A DNA stretch of 64,000 bases from AC-32 sp963715575 (GTDB lineage Bacteria > Actinomycetota > Thermoleophilia > Gaiellales > Gaiellaceae). Position numbers and translations under genes: made by a program. Under the pieces are notes generated by a model. It made no database searches, was not told the DNA's origin, and saw nothing but the letters and a program-made list of their open reading frames with translations. Below, in pieces: positions 1 to 9,676 of this stretch (position 1 is the stretch's first letter; each line of letters starts with the position of its first letter). The stretch spans positions 1,116,001 to 1,180,000 of the forward strand of contig OY970250.1 in assembly GCA_963715575.1 (NCBI GenBank), read 5' to 3'.

Positions 1-117
1 GTCTTCGTCCTCGTTGGCCCACGGCGGCTCCTGGACGGCCGATGCGGATCCGACCGACATGACCAAGAGCGCGCAGAGCGCCACGAGAGGCAGAAGCACA
101 GCAAGAGCTCTCCTCAC
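1..117 (-). CDS. Secreted protein, N-terminal part only (cut by window edge)
   Basis: A GTG start at 117 follows a strong purine-rich ribosome site (AAAGGGGGAG) and opens a typical signal peptide: two arginines, a hydrophobic stretch of about 20 residues (ALAVLLPLVALCALLVM) and an Ala-Ser-Ala exit (SVGSASA) near residue 27. The mature part begins with an acidic stretch (WANEDED) and runs off the left end, so its function cannot be told. A TATAGT hexamer at 172-177 is a good candidate -10 box, giving a leader of about 50 nt. The signal peptide is clear; identity is unknown. Confidence 0.7.
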   Translation of the reverse strand, partial: MRRALAVLLPLVALCALLVMSVGSASAVQEPPWANEDED

Positions 118-171
118 GTTCTCCCCCTTTCCGCCCGGCCCGTTGCCGGGCGCGCGTGTGCAACGCGCGGC

Positions 172-177
172 ACTATA
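172..177 (-). promoter_or_regulatory. Candidate -10 box for the secreted-protein gene
   Basis: TATAGT on the minus strand, close to the TATAAT consensus and conspicuous in GC-rich surroundings. No clear -35 is visible. Between it and the start codon an inverted repeat (CCCGGC / GCCGGG) could form a leader hairpin. Confidence 0.45.
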
Positions 178-221
178 CGGCGGACCGCCTCGCAGTGCGA
201 TTTACAACCGGCCTTGCGGCG

Positions 222-800
222 CTAGCGAGCGGCGGCGAGCAGGCGTGCCTGCTGCTTGCGGGCGAGCGCGAGCGCGTCGCGGAGGGTCAGCTTGCCCTCG
301 AAGCCGTTCAGGTCGAGCTCAGCCGCAGCATTGTCCTGGCGCCAGACGATCGAGTAGCCGCGGACGTTCACTCCGCCCGGCTGCAGGAAGGTGTAGGCAA
401 TCGCCGCCTCGCCGAGCGTTCCCGGGTCGATCGGCTTTCCCGCCAGGCGGGACAGATGCTCCTTGTCGGCCTCGAGCTCCTTCTTCGCGCCGCCCGAGTC
501 TTCGAACAGGTCGGCGCGAGAGGCGATCACGACCGGCCCGAGCGTCGCCGGCGAGCCGCTGCGGTGGAAGCGGCCGATCCAGCCGCCGAGGCGGCCGTTC
601 CGCTCGGGATCGGCGCGGGTGCCCGGCTGGTCGGAGGCGAGCTGACGCCCGAGGTAGAACGCCGTGAACGCCTTCGGCAGGTCACGCTGCTGCAGCACCA
701 GCTTGGAGAGCTTCGAGCTCGGGATCGTCGTCCCCGACGAGCCGCAGCCGGCCAGCAGGAAGACACCAAGCACAGCGGCCGCGATCAGTCGCGCCGCCAC
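222..800 (-). CDS. Lipoprotein of unknown function
   Basis: The 192-residue product starts with a lipoprotein signal: hydrophobic residues 5-17 followed by the lipobox LAGC, with the lipidated cysteine at about residue 19, then a Gly/Ser/Thr-rich linker. It should be anchored on the outer face of the cytoplasmic membrane. The rest is soluble-looking, with many lysines and acidic residues and no motif I recognise. The GTG start lies 3 nt after the fumarase stop, so the two genes are probably cotranscribed; nothing ties the lipoprotein to fumarate metabolism. The family is unknown to me. Confidence 0.8.
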   Translation of the reverse strand: MAARLIAAAVLGVFLLAGCGSSGTTIPSSKLSKLVLQQRDLPKAFTAFYLGRQLASDQPGTRADPERNGRLGGWIGRFHRSGSPATLGPVVIASRADLFEDSGGAKKELEADKEHLSRLAGKPIDPGTLGEAAIAYTFLQPGGVNVRGYSIVWRQDNAAAELDLNGFEGKLTLRDALALARKQQARLLAAAR

Positions 801-803
801 CGG

Positions 804-2132
<1,329 letters not shown>

Positions 2133-2139
2133 GGTTTCG

Positions 2140-2145
2140 AGTCTA
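2140..2145 (-). promoter_or_regulatory. -10 box (TAGACT) of leaderless fumC
   Basis: TAGACT lies 7 nt before the GTG start, inside the gap after the upstream zinc-ribbon gene. It is one of many such boxes in this window. Confidence 0.5.
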
Positions 2146-2146
2146 C

Positions 2147-2344
2147 TCAGGCCGCATAGAGCCGGCGCCGCTCGAGCGGTCGCTTCCGCAGGCGGTGCCG
2201 AAGCGGCTCGTCGAGCTCGTAGGACGCGGCCCAACCGACGTATGCGCAGCGCTCGCACTCGCCACCGTCCAGCCGGTGGTGCGAGACCGGGTGCAGGACG
2301 CGAACGTCGCCGCAGCGGAGGCACTCGACCCGAAGGGAAGCCAT
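2147..2344 (-). CDS. Zinc-ribbon microprotein
   Basis: A 65-residue basic protein with two CxxC knuckles, CLRC near residue 8 and CERC near residue 30, spaced like a zinc ribbon, with histidines between them (HPVSHHRLDG). The C-terminal third is rich in Arg and Leu. It probably binds one Zn(II) and perhaps nucleic acid or a protein partner; both are inferences. It lies between the ferredoxin reductase and fumC on the same strand, ending just before the fumC promoter. The ATG at 2344 has only a weak GAG-type ribosome site, so the start is less certain than the reading frame. Confidence 0.65.
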   Translation of the reverse strand: MASLRVECLRCGDVRVLHPVSHHRLDGGECERCAYVGWAASYELDEPLRHRLRKRPLERRRLYAA

Positions 2345-2399
2345 CTCATTCTCGGGATCGGCTTCAAGCGAAAGCCGATGACCCTCGAACGAGGGATGC

Positions 2400-3404
2400 C
2401 TAGTCGGTCGAGTACTTCGGTTGGACTTTCTCGCCGCGAATCCGCGCCACGGCGTTGTTCGCCGCGATCGCAGCCTCGCCCATGCCGATCGTGATCAGCG
2501 TGATCTTGCCCTCGTAGCCGGCCACGTCGCCCGCCGCGTAGACGCCGGGGAGCGTTGTCTCGCACGTCGTCGGGTCGATCATGATCTGCCGCTTGCCTTG
2601 CAGCTCGAGCCCCCAGTCGGCGATCGCGCCGAGGTGGGAGTGGAAGCCGAGCAGCGTGATCAGGGCCTCGCACGGCACCTGCTCGACCTCACCGGTCTTC
2701 GTGTTCTCGATCGAGACCGACTGCAGCGAGCCGTCGCCGTGCAGCTCGCGCACCTCGCAGGACGTGAAGAACCGCACGCGGCCCTCGCCCTCGAGCGCGC
2801 GCGCCTCGTTGACCGAGGACTCGAGCGCGCGGAAGTTGTCGCGCCGATGAACGAGCGCGATCGGGGCCTTGGCCGTGTCCTGCAGCCCGAGCGTCCAGTC
2901 GAGCGCCGAGTCGCCGCCGCCGACGATCACGCAGGTGCGGTCGCGGAAGACGTCCTTCTCGCGCACGAAGTAGTGGACGCCCTTGCCCTCCCAGTCGTCG
3001 ATGCCCTCGATCCCGAGCTTGCGCGGCTCGAAGGCGCCGTGGCCGGCGGTGATGATCAGCGCGCGCGTCAGGTACGGGCCGCCCTGGTCGGTGCCGATCG
3101 CGAGCAGCTCCTCGCCGTTCTGGCTCAGGCGCTCGAGCGTGTGCACCTCCTCGCCGAGGTGGACCTCCGGGCCGTACTGCAGGCCCTGCTCGGCGCAGAG
3201 CTCGACAAGCTTCGTGCCGAGGATCTTCGGGTGCCCGGCAACGTCGTAGACGTGCTTCTCCGGGTAGACAGCAGCCACTTGGCCGCCGAGCTGCTCGAGG
3301 CTCTCGATCATCCGAACGGACGCATCGCGGTGCCCCGCGTAGTAGGCAGCCGCGAGCCCGGCCGGGCCGGCTCCGAGGATCGTGATGTCGACGACGTCGC
3401 TCAC
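2400..3404 (-). CDS. Ferredoxin-NADP(+) reductase, thioredoxin-reductase-like
   Basis: A two-dinucleotide-binding flavoprotein. The FAD Rossmann motif GAGPAG is near residue 11 and the NADPH motif GGGDSALDW near residue 160; the C-terminal GVYAAGDVAGYEGK is the second FAD-contact block. It lacks the CxxC redox pair of thioredoxin reductase, which is typical of type-2 ferredoxin (flavodoxin)-NADP reductases such as Bacillus YumC. It should move electrons between NADPH and ferredoxin in the cytosol. The GTG at 3404 is preferred over an ATG three codons upstream because TAGCAT lies exactly 7 nt before it and actually overlaps the ATG, as in other leaderless genes here. Confidence 0.9.
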   Translation of the reverse strand: MSDVVDITILGAGPAGLAAAYYAGHRDASVRMIESLEQLGGQVAAVYPEKHVYDVAGHPKILGTKLVELCAEQGLQYGPEVHLGEEVHTLERLSQNGEELLAIGTDQGGPYLTRALIITAGHGAFEPRKLGIEGIDDWEGKGVHYFVREKDVFRDRTCVIVGGGDSALDWTLGLQDTAKAPIALVHRRDNFRALESSVNEARALEGEGRVRFFTSCEVRELHGDGSLQSVSIENTKTGEVEQVPCEALITLLGFHSHLGAIADWGLELQGKRQIMIDPTTCETTLPGVYAAGDVAGYEGKITLITIGMGEAAIAANNAVARIRGEKVQPKYSTD

Positions 3405-3411
3405 GGCCGCC

Positions 3412-3417
3412 ATGCTA
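3412..3417 (-). promoter_or_regulatory. -10 box (TAGCAT) of the ferredoxin reductase gene
   Basis: TAGCAT lies 7 nt before the chosen GTG start. Its last two bases are the AT of an alternative ATG, which would therefore not be transcribed. Confidence 0.45.
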
Positions 3418-3495
3418 ACGGCGCCCCGTTGAATGACTCCGGCCGTTGTCGTACCCTCGCGTCGTCAACCGTCGATCGCTGAGAAGGGGCCTGCC

Positions 3496-4080
3496 TTGGA
3501 CACCTACCACGTCGTTCTCTACATCCATCTGCTCTCGCTGTTTGTCGGAATCGGCGCGGCTTCCGTCCTCGTCGTCTGCCTCTTCCAGCTGCGCGGTGCC
3601 CAGGAGCTGACCGACGCGATCCCGTGGGGCATGGTCGCCGGGAAGATCGCGCGCCTGTTTCCGATCGCGATTCTCGGGCTCTTCGGCTCGGGCGCGTACA
3701 TGACGAGCGACGTCTGGACGTGGAGCAGCGGCTGGATCGTGGTCGGAATCGTGGCGCTTGCCGTGCTTGGGATCCAGGGACCGGTGATCGCGGAGCGCTC
3801 CGGCAAGCAGCTGGAGCATGCGCTGCGCGAGAACGGCCCCGGGCCGCTCGGCGACCACGCCCGGAGGATGTGCCGCTACTGGGGTCTCTGGATGATCGAG
3901 TTCAGCGCGATCGGCCTCGTGCTCGGCGTCGTCTGGAACATGACCACGAAGCCCGGCACGGCGACCTCCATTGCCGCCGCCGTGATCGGCTACGCCGCCG
4001 GCGCGACCCTCGGGTACCTGTTCAGCAGGGCGGGCGCCGAGCGCCCAGTCGCCGCCTCCGTGACCGCGGGCCAGCGCTAG
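3496..4080 (+). CDS. Integral membrane protein, DUF2269-like
   Basis: A 194-residue protein with four or five hydrophobic segments (VVLYIHLLSLFVGIGAASV near the N terminus, then near residues 55-75, 80-100, 135-155 and 160-180). Histidine-containing helices of this kind recall DUF2269/CopD-like membrane proteins, but I cannot assign a function. The TTG start at 3496 is chosen because GAGAAGGGG lies 6 nt upstream; a longer ATG reading from 3433 adds 21 polar residues with no ribosome site. It converges on the next gene with a 4-bp overlap of the two stop codons. Confidence 0.75.
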   Translation: MDTYHVVLYIHLLSLFVGIGAASVLVVCLFQLRGAQELTDAIPWGMVAGKIARLFPIAILGLFGSGAYMTSDVWTWSSGWIVVGIVALAVLGIQGPVIAERSGKQLEHALRENGPGPLGDHARRMCRYWGLWMIEFSAIGLVLGVVWNMTTKPGTATSIAAAVIGYAAGATLGYLFSRAGAERPVAASVTAGQR

Positions 4081-4532
4081 GACGCAGGAGTCGTGGCCGG
4101 AGCGGCGTGCAGTGCGCGCCTCTCCCGCCACACCTCCCCGGTGAGGTAGCCCGTCACCCCGAAGACCACGAGCGCGTTGAGGCCGTGCAGGATGCCGACC
4201 GCGTGGACGTCCTCGCTGATCCAGGCGAGCACGATCTGAAGCGCGACCAACACCGGCACGGACAGCGCCCACAGCAGGCGGCGCCTGCCGAGGCGCGCTA
4301 CGAGCGCGATCAGCAGCAGCAACACCGCTCCGAGAAAGATCAGGTAGCCGAAGCCGGTGTGGAAGGCGAAGCCGTGGTCGAAGACCTCCTCGCTGATCAT
4401 CTTCTGCTCATCCGGGCCGGACTGGTCGCCGAGCTTCTGGGCCGAGTAGAAGGCGCCGTAGCCCGCGGCCGCGATCTGGGCCACTACGGCCACCCAGATG
4501 ATCGTGATCCACAAGCGATAGACGGTCTTCAC
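4077..4532 (-). CDS. Four-helix membrane protein of unknown function
   Basis: A 151-residue protein with about four transmembrane segments (residues 8-25, 58-80, 85-105 and 110-130) separated by short loops; one helix region holds His-Thr-Gly-Phe (AFHTGFGYLIFLG) and another His-Ala-Val-Gly-Ile-Leu-His, a layout seen in small heme- or quinone-associated membrane proteins. That link is speculative. The GTG start at 4532 has a good ribosome site (GGGAGGT) 8 nt upstream. The C terminus overlaps the convergent membrane-protein gene by 4 bp. Confidence 0.75.
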   Translation of the reverse strand: MKTVYRLWITIIWVAVVAQIAAAGYGAFYSAQKLGDQSGPDEQKMISEEVFDHGFAFHTGFGYLIFLGAVLLLLIALVARLGRRRLLWALSVPVLVALQIVLAWISEDVHAVGILHGLNALVVFGVTGYLTGEVWRERRALHAAPATTPAS

Positions 4533-4585
4533 GCCGGTACCTCCCGCAGTCGAGAACGCGGCAGTCTAGACGGGACGCGAGAGAG

Positions 4586-4990
4586 CTAGTGCGAGCAGCC
4601 TGAGCCGCAGCCGGCGTCGCCCTCCGGGGCGTCGCCCTCTTCCACCTGGAAGGAGTGGCCGCAGCCGCAAGAGCCGGAGACGTTCGGATTGTTGATCGCG
4701 AAGCCGGCCTGCAGGCCCTCGACCCAGTCGATCTCGGTGCCGGTCAGGTACGGCGCGCTGAACGGGTCGACGACCACCGGCACGCCGTGGCTGTCGAGCT
4801 CGTGGTCGCCGTCCTGCGGCCCGCGGTCGAAGCCGAGCGCGTACTGGAAGCCGGAGCAACCGCCGCCCTGGACGGCGATCCGCAGGACCGCGGCCTCGCC
4901 CTCGGGCTCCTCGGCCATCAGGTCGCGGATCTTGGTCGCCGCGCTCTCGGTGAGCGAGACGATCGTCAGAGGCTGCTCGGCAGTCGCCAT
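4586..4990 (-). CDS. erpA: Iron-sulfur cluster insertion protein (HesB/IscA/ErpA type)
   Basis: An A-type Fe-S carrier that receives clusters from the scaffold machinery and passes them to target enzymes. Complex I next door, with its many clusters, is a plausible client. The three conserved cysteines are present: one in GGGCSGFQYALGFD near residue 45 and the CGC pair in GSCGCGHSF near residue 110. A Cys/Gly/acid-rich tail (GCGSGCSH) extends beyond the usual family end (about 110-120 residues; here 134). The second of two ATGs (4990) is taken as the start because TACGAT stands 7 nt before it and includes part of the first ATG. Divergent from the nuo operon. Confidence 0.92.
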   Translation of the reverse strand: MATAEQPLTIVSLTESAATKIRDLMAEEPEGEAAVLRIAVQGGGCSGFQYALGFDRGPQDGDHELDSHGVPVVVDPFSAPYLTGTEIDWVEGLQAGFAINNPNVSGSCGCGHSFQVEEGDAPEGDAGCGSGCSH

Positions 4991-4997
4991 CGAGCCC

Positions 4998-5003
4998 ATC
5001 GTA
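4998..5003 (-). promoter_or_regulatory. -10 box (TACGAT) of leaderless erpA
   Basis: TACGAT lies 7 nt before the ATG at 4990. It sits in the 160-bp divergent control region shared with the nuo operon. Confidence 0.45.
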
Positions 5004-5082
5004 GCAGCGTGTCCGGGCCGTCCGAATCCCCCGCGAAGGCCCGTTTCGAGAGGCGAGCTTGTAACAGCTGCGACACGCGTGG

Positions 5083-5112
5083 TTGAGCCGTTTTCCTCCC
5101 CGCTCGTAGCCC
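5083..5112 (+). promoter_or_regulatory. Candidate promoter of the nuo operon
   Basis: TTGAGC (5083-5088) and TAGCCC (5107-5112) are separated by 18 bp and lie about 50 nt before the nuoA start. A second possible -10, TAACTT at 5126-5131, has no partner -35. No other promoter-like spacing was found in the erpA-nuoA gap. Confidence 0.35.
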
Positions 5113-5161
5113 TGACCGAACCTGGTAACTTCCGGCTCGCTCACCGCGGGGAGGATGCGCG

Positions 5162-5524
5162 TTGCTGGACAGCTGGTTGCCCTTTCTGATCTACGGCTTC
5201 TTCGCGCTCGCGATTCCGGCCTCGATGATGTTCGCCTCGTTCGCGCTGTCCACCCGCCCGCACCGCCGCATGCGTGTCCGCTCGCTGCCGTTCGAGTCCG
5301 GCGTCTCCGAGGGGCCGCCGGTGCACAGCCGCTTCACGATCAGCTTCTACCTGACGGCGATGCTCTTCATCGTCTTCGACATCGAGATCGTCTTCCTGTA
5401 TCCGCTCGCGGTGGTCCTCCACGAGCTCGCCTGGTTCGGCTTCGTCGAGTTCCTCTTCTTCCTCGTCATCCTCGCGCTCGCCTACGTCTACATCTGGCGC
5501 AAGGGAGCGCTCGACTGGAGATGA
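5162..5524 (+). CDS. nuoA: NADH-quinone oxidoreductase subunit A
   Basis: A small membrane subunit of complex I at the junction of the peripheral and membrane arms. The 120-residue protein has three transmembrane helices (about 5-28, 63-82 and 90-110) and the conserved loop with PFESGV (residue 42 onward) and FDIEIVFLYP (near 74-83), which carries the conserved acidic residues. The TTG start at 5162 is preceded by a strong ribosome site GGGGAGG 7 nt upstream; an ATG at 5155 is in another frame. It is the first gene of a complete nuoA-N operon, and its stop overlaps nuoB (ATGA). Confidence 0.95.
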   Translation: MLDSWLPFLIYGFFALAIPASMMFASFALSTRPHRRMRVRSLPFESGVSEGPPVHSRFTISFYLTAMLFIVFDIEIVFLYPLAVVLHELAWFGFVEFLFFLVILALAYVYIWRKGALDWR

Positions 5525-6096
5525 GCAAGAAGCGCCTTGCCGACTACGGCCTCCAGTCGGAGCGCGTGCAGTGGGCCGACAAGGGCCCGGGCACCTTCGA
5601 GCAGGAGCTCGGCGACCTCGAGCAGCGACTGATGCTGACCACGGTCGAGAAGGCCGTCGCCTGGTCGCAGGCGAGCTCGGTCTGGCCCGACACTTTCGGC
5701 CTCGCCTGCTGCGCGATCGAGATGATGTCGATCGTCTCCGCGCGCTACGACATCGCGCGCTTCGGCGCCGAGGTGTTCCGCTCCTCGCCGCGGCAGGCCG
5801 ACCTGCTGATCGTCTCGGGCCGCGTGGCGCACAAGATGGCCGCGCCGCTGCGCCAGATCTACGACCAGATGCTCGAGCCCAAGTGGGTGATCGCGATGGG
5901 CGCCTGCGCGAGCTCGGGCGGGATGTTCAACAACTACACGATCCTCCAGGGCGTGGACAAGGTGGTCGCCGTGGACATCCACGTCCCCGGCTGCCCGCCG
6001 CGGCCGGAGGCGCTCGTCGAGGGGATCGTCCGGCTGCAGGAGAAGATCAAGGCGGGCGTCCCGCCGGCATACGAGATCCGGGACGTGGCCACCTGA
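5521..6096 (+). CDS. nuoB: NADH-quinone oxidoreductase subunit B
   Basis: Peripheral-arm subunit that holds the terminal [4Fe-4S] cluster N2, the direct electron donor to quinone. The ligands are visible as the tandem cysteines in FGLACCAIEMM (near residues 62-63), the cysteine in MGACASSGG (near 127) and the cysteine in VPGCPPRPE (near 157). The 191-residue length is normal. The ATG overlaps the nuoA stop by 4 bases, so translation is probably coupled. It ends in TGA, which is embedded in the CTGA proposed as the nuoC start. Confidence 0.96.
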   Translation: MSKKRLADYGLQSERVQWADKGPGTFEQELGDLEQRLMLTTVEKAVAWSQASSVWPDTFGLACCAIEMMSIVSARYDIARFGAEVFRSSPRQADLLIVSGRVAHKMAAPLRQIYDQMLEPKWVIAMGACASSGGMFNNYTILQGVDKVVAVDIHVPGCPPRPEALVEGIVRLQEKIKAGVPPAYEIRDVAT

Positions 6097-6635
6097 CCTA
6101 CGAGGGAGTCCCCGGGCTCGTCGAGACGCGGGAGGCCTTCGGCGAGACGACGCTGATCGTCGACCCACCGCGGCTGGTCGAGGCCTGCCGCCACCTGCGT
6201 GACCAGGAGGGCTTCTCGATGCTCGCCGACGTCTCGCCGACCGACTACCTCGGCTGGGGGGCGCGCGGGGTCGCTGGCTACATCGGCAATGCCGCCGGCC
6301 GCGACCTGAACTCGCCCGGCTCGCAGGGCCTGCCGCGCACGCCCGAGCCGAAGCCGAAGCGCTTCGCGATGAACTACCACCTCGTGGCGGTTCCGGGCGC
6401 CCGGCGCGTCCGCGTCCAGGTCTGGCTCGACGAGGACGAGCCGGTCGAGAGCGTCGTCACGGTCTGGCCGACGGCCGACTGGCACGAGCGGGAGGCCTGG
6501 GACATGATGGGCATCCGGATCGAGGGCCACCCGAACCTCTCCCGCATCCTGATGGAGGACGACTGGGAGGGACACCCACTCCGCAAGGACTACCCGATCG
6601 GCGGCGAGCCGGTCCGCTTCTCGGAGGAGACGTAG
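6093..6635 (+). CDS. nuoC: NADH-quinone oxidoreductase subunit C (probable CTG start)
   Basis: The 30-kDa peripheral-arm subunit, which binds NuoD. The family signature ERxxWDMMGIxxxGHPxLxRILM is visible (EREAWDMMGI near residue 130, then the ILMEDDWEGHPLRKDYP tail). Conserved sequence begins around TLIVDPPRLVEA, only about 20 codons after the nuoB stop, yet the frame holds no ATG, GTG or TTG there; the next ATG (6218) would remove the conserved N terminus. The best candidate is CTG at 6093-6095, which overlaps the nuoB TGA by the same 4-base geometry used throughout this operon. The product would be 180 residues. The start is inferred; the gene is certain. Confidence 0.9.
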   Translation: MTYEGVPGLVETREAFGETTLIVDPPRLVEACRHLRDQEGFSMLADVSPTDYLGWGARGVAGYIGNAAGRDLNSPGSQGLPRTPEPKPKRFAMNYHLVAVPGARRVRVQVWLDEDEPVESVVTVWPTADWHEREAWDMMGIRIEGHPNLSRILMEDDWEGHPLRKDYPIGGEPVRFSEET

Positions 6636-7906
6636 TGACTGTCGCGCCGGAGCGGCCGAAGATCTACGAGGGCTCGCGCATCCCCTCGCCGATCCCGACG
6701 ACGCTGCAGGTGCCGCCGGAGCTGCGCGACTCGCCGGACCTGCTGGAGATCAACTTCGGGCCGAACCATCCCTCGACCCACGGCGTGCTGCGTCTCGTGA
6801 TCGAGCTGCACGGCGAGGACGTCGTCGGCCTGCGCGCGGTGATCGGCTACCTGCACACCGGCTTCGAGAAGAACATGGAGGCCAAGAGCTGGTGGAAGGC
6901 GATCACCTACGCGCCGCGGATCGACTACCTCTCGTTCCAGAACAACGAGCTCGTCTTCGTGCTGGCGGCCGAGAAGCTGCTCGACCTGCCGGTGCCGGAG
7001 AAGGCGACCTGGATGCGGATGTGCCTCGCCGAGCTGAACCGGATCCACTCGCACCTCGTCTGGCTCGCGACGGCCGCGCTCGAGCTGGGAGCGATCTCGA
7101 TGTTCTGGTACTGCTTCCGCGAGCGCGACCAGATCCTCGACCTGTTCGAGATGGTCACCGGGACGCGCATGCACACCCGCTATTACCAGGTCGGCGGGCT
7201 CGCAGAGGACATCCCGCGTGGCTTCTACCCCGAGGCGCGCAAGTTCTGCTCCTGGATGCCGAAGGCGGTCGACGACTACGAGGCGCTCGTCGACCGGAAC
7301 GCAATCTGGCTCGAGCGCACCAAGGGGCTCGGGCTGCTGTCGGCGGAGGACGCGATCGCGCTCGGCCAGACCGGGCCGGTGCTGCGCGGCTCCGGCGTCG
7401 ACTGGGACCTGCGCAAGGCGCAGCCCTACCTGGCCTACGACCAGGTCGACTTCAACGTGCCCGTCTACGAGAACGGGGACGTGTGGGACCGGTACAAGGT
7501 GCACATGGACGAGATGCGGGAGTCGACCCGCATCGTCGCCCAGTGCCTCGACCGGCTCGAGGGGATGGAGGGGCAGCCGTGGATCGCGGACGACCGCAAG
7601 GTCGTGCTGCCGCCGCGGGAGGAGCTGCACACCTCGATGGAGTCGCTGATCCACCACTTCAAGATCGTCACCGAGGGGTTCCGCGTCCCCGAGGGCGAGG
7701 TCTATACGACCGTCGAGTCAGCGCGCGGCGAGCTCGGCTGCTACGTGGTCTCCGACGGCGGTCCGAGGCCGTGGCGCGTGAAGTTCCGCGCGCCGAGCTT
7801 CGTCGCGCTCGAGGCGACCGCGACCTGCATGTCGGACGCGCTCGTCGCCGACCTGATCGCGATCGTCGGCTCGCTCGACACGCTCATGGGCGAGGTCGAC
7901 CGGTGA
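6635..7906 (+). CDS. nuoD: NADH-quinone oxidoreductase subunit D
   Basis: The 49-kDa subunit, related to NiFe-hydrogenase large subunits, which with NuoB forms the quinone-reducing pocket. Conserved blocks are INFGPNHPSTHGVLR (near residue 40, with the quinone-site histidines), GYLHTGFEKNMEAK, a RIHSHLVW segment and DGGPRPWRVKFRAPSF near residue 370. The length of 423 residues is typical. The GTG start overlaps the nuoC stop by one base and has a strong ribosome site (GGAGGAG) about 6 nt upstream. Confidence 0.97.
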   Translation: MTVAPERPKIYEGSRIPSPIPTTLQVPPELRDSPDLLEINFGPNHPSTHGVLRLVIELHGEDVVGLRAVIGYLHTGFEKNMEAKSWWKAITYAPRIDYLSFQNNELVFVLAAEKLLDLPVPEKATWMRMCLAELNRIHSHLVWLATAALELGAISMFWYCFRERDQILDLFEMVTGTRMHTRYYQVGGLAEDIPRGFYPEARKFCSWMPKAVDDYEALVDRNAIWLERTKGLGLLSAEDAIALGQTGPVLRGSGVDWDLRKAQPYLAYDQVDFNVPVYENGDVWDRYKVHMDEMRESTRIVAQCLDRLEGMEGQPWIADDRKVVLPPREELHTSMESLIHHFKIVTEGFRVPEGEVYTTVESARGELGCYVVSDGGPRPWRVKFRAPSFVALEATATCMSDALVADLIAIVGSLDTLMGEVDR

Positions 7907-8359
7907 GTGAGCTGACCGCGGAGATCCAGAAGCTCGGGCAGCAGTTCCCCGACTCGCGCACGGCGATCCTGCCGGCGTTGCGGCTCGTGCAGGAGGCGAA
8001 CGGCGGCTGGCTGACGCCCGAGTCGTTCGAACAGGTCGGCTCGGCGCTCGGCCTGACGCCGGCCTACTGCCAGGCGGTCGCGTCCTTCTACGACATGTTC
8101 CACCTGGCCCCCGTCGGCAGGCACACGGTCGAGGTCTGCACCAACCTCTCGTGCGCGCTCGTCGGCGCGCAGCAGGTCGTCGAGGCGTTCGAGTCGGAGC
8201 TCGGCGTGGCGCCCGGCGAGACGACCGAGGACGGCGAGGTCACCTTCCGCGCGGTCGAGTGCCTCGGCGGCTGCGGCTACGCGACCGTCGTCGCCGTCGA
8301 CCACCGCTACCGCCAGCACGTCAAGGCGGAGGACGTGCCCGAGATCGTGAGGGAGCTCC

Positions 8360-8370
<11 letters not shown>
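7903..8370 (+). CDS. nuoE: NADH-quinone oxidoreductase subunit E
   Basis: The 24-kDa subunit of the NADH-dehydrogenase module, a thioredoxin-fold protein that binds the [2Fe-2S] cluster N1a. The ligand pattern is present: CTNLSC near residues 82-87 and CLGGC near 121-125. The usual CLGACGYAP sequence reads CLGGCGYAT here. It is 155 residues long, normal for the family. GTG start in a GTGA overlap with nuoD; its end overlaps nuoF by 11 bp. Confidence 0.96.
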
Positions 8371-9672
<1,302 letters not shown>

Positions 9673-9676
<4 letters not shown>

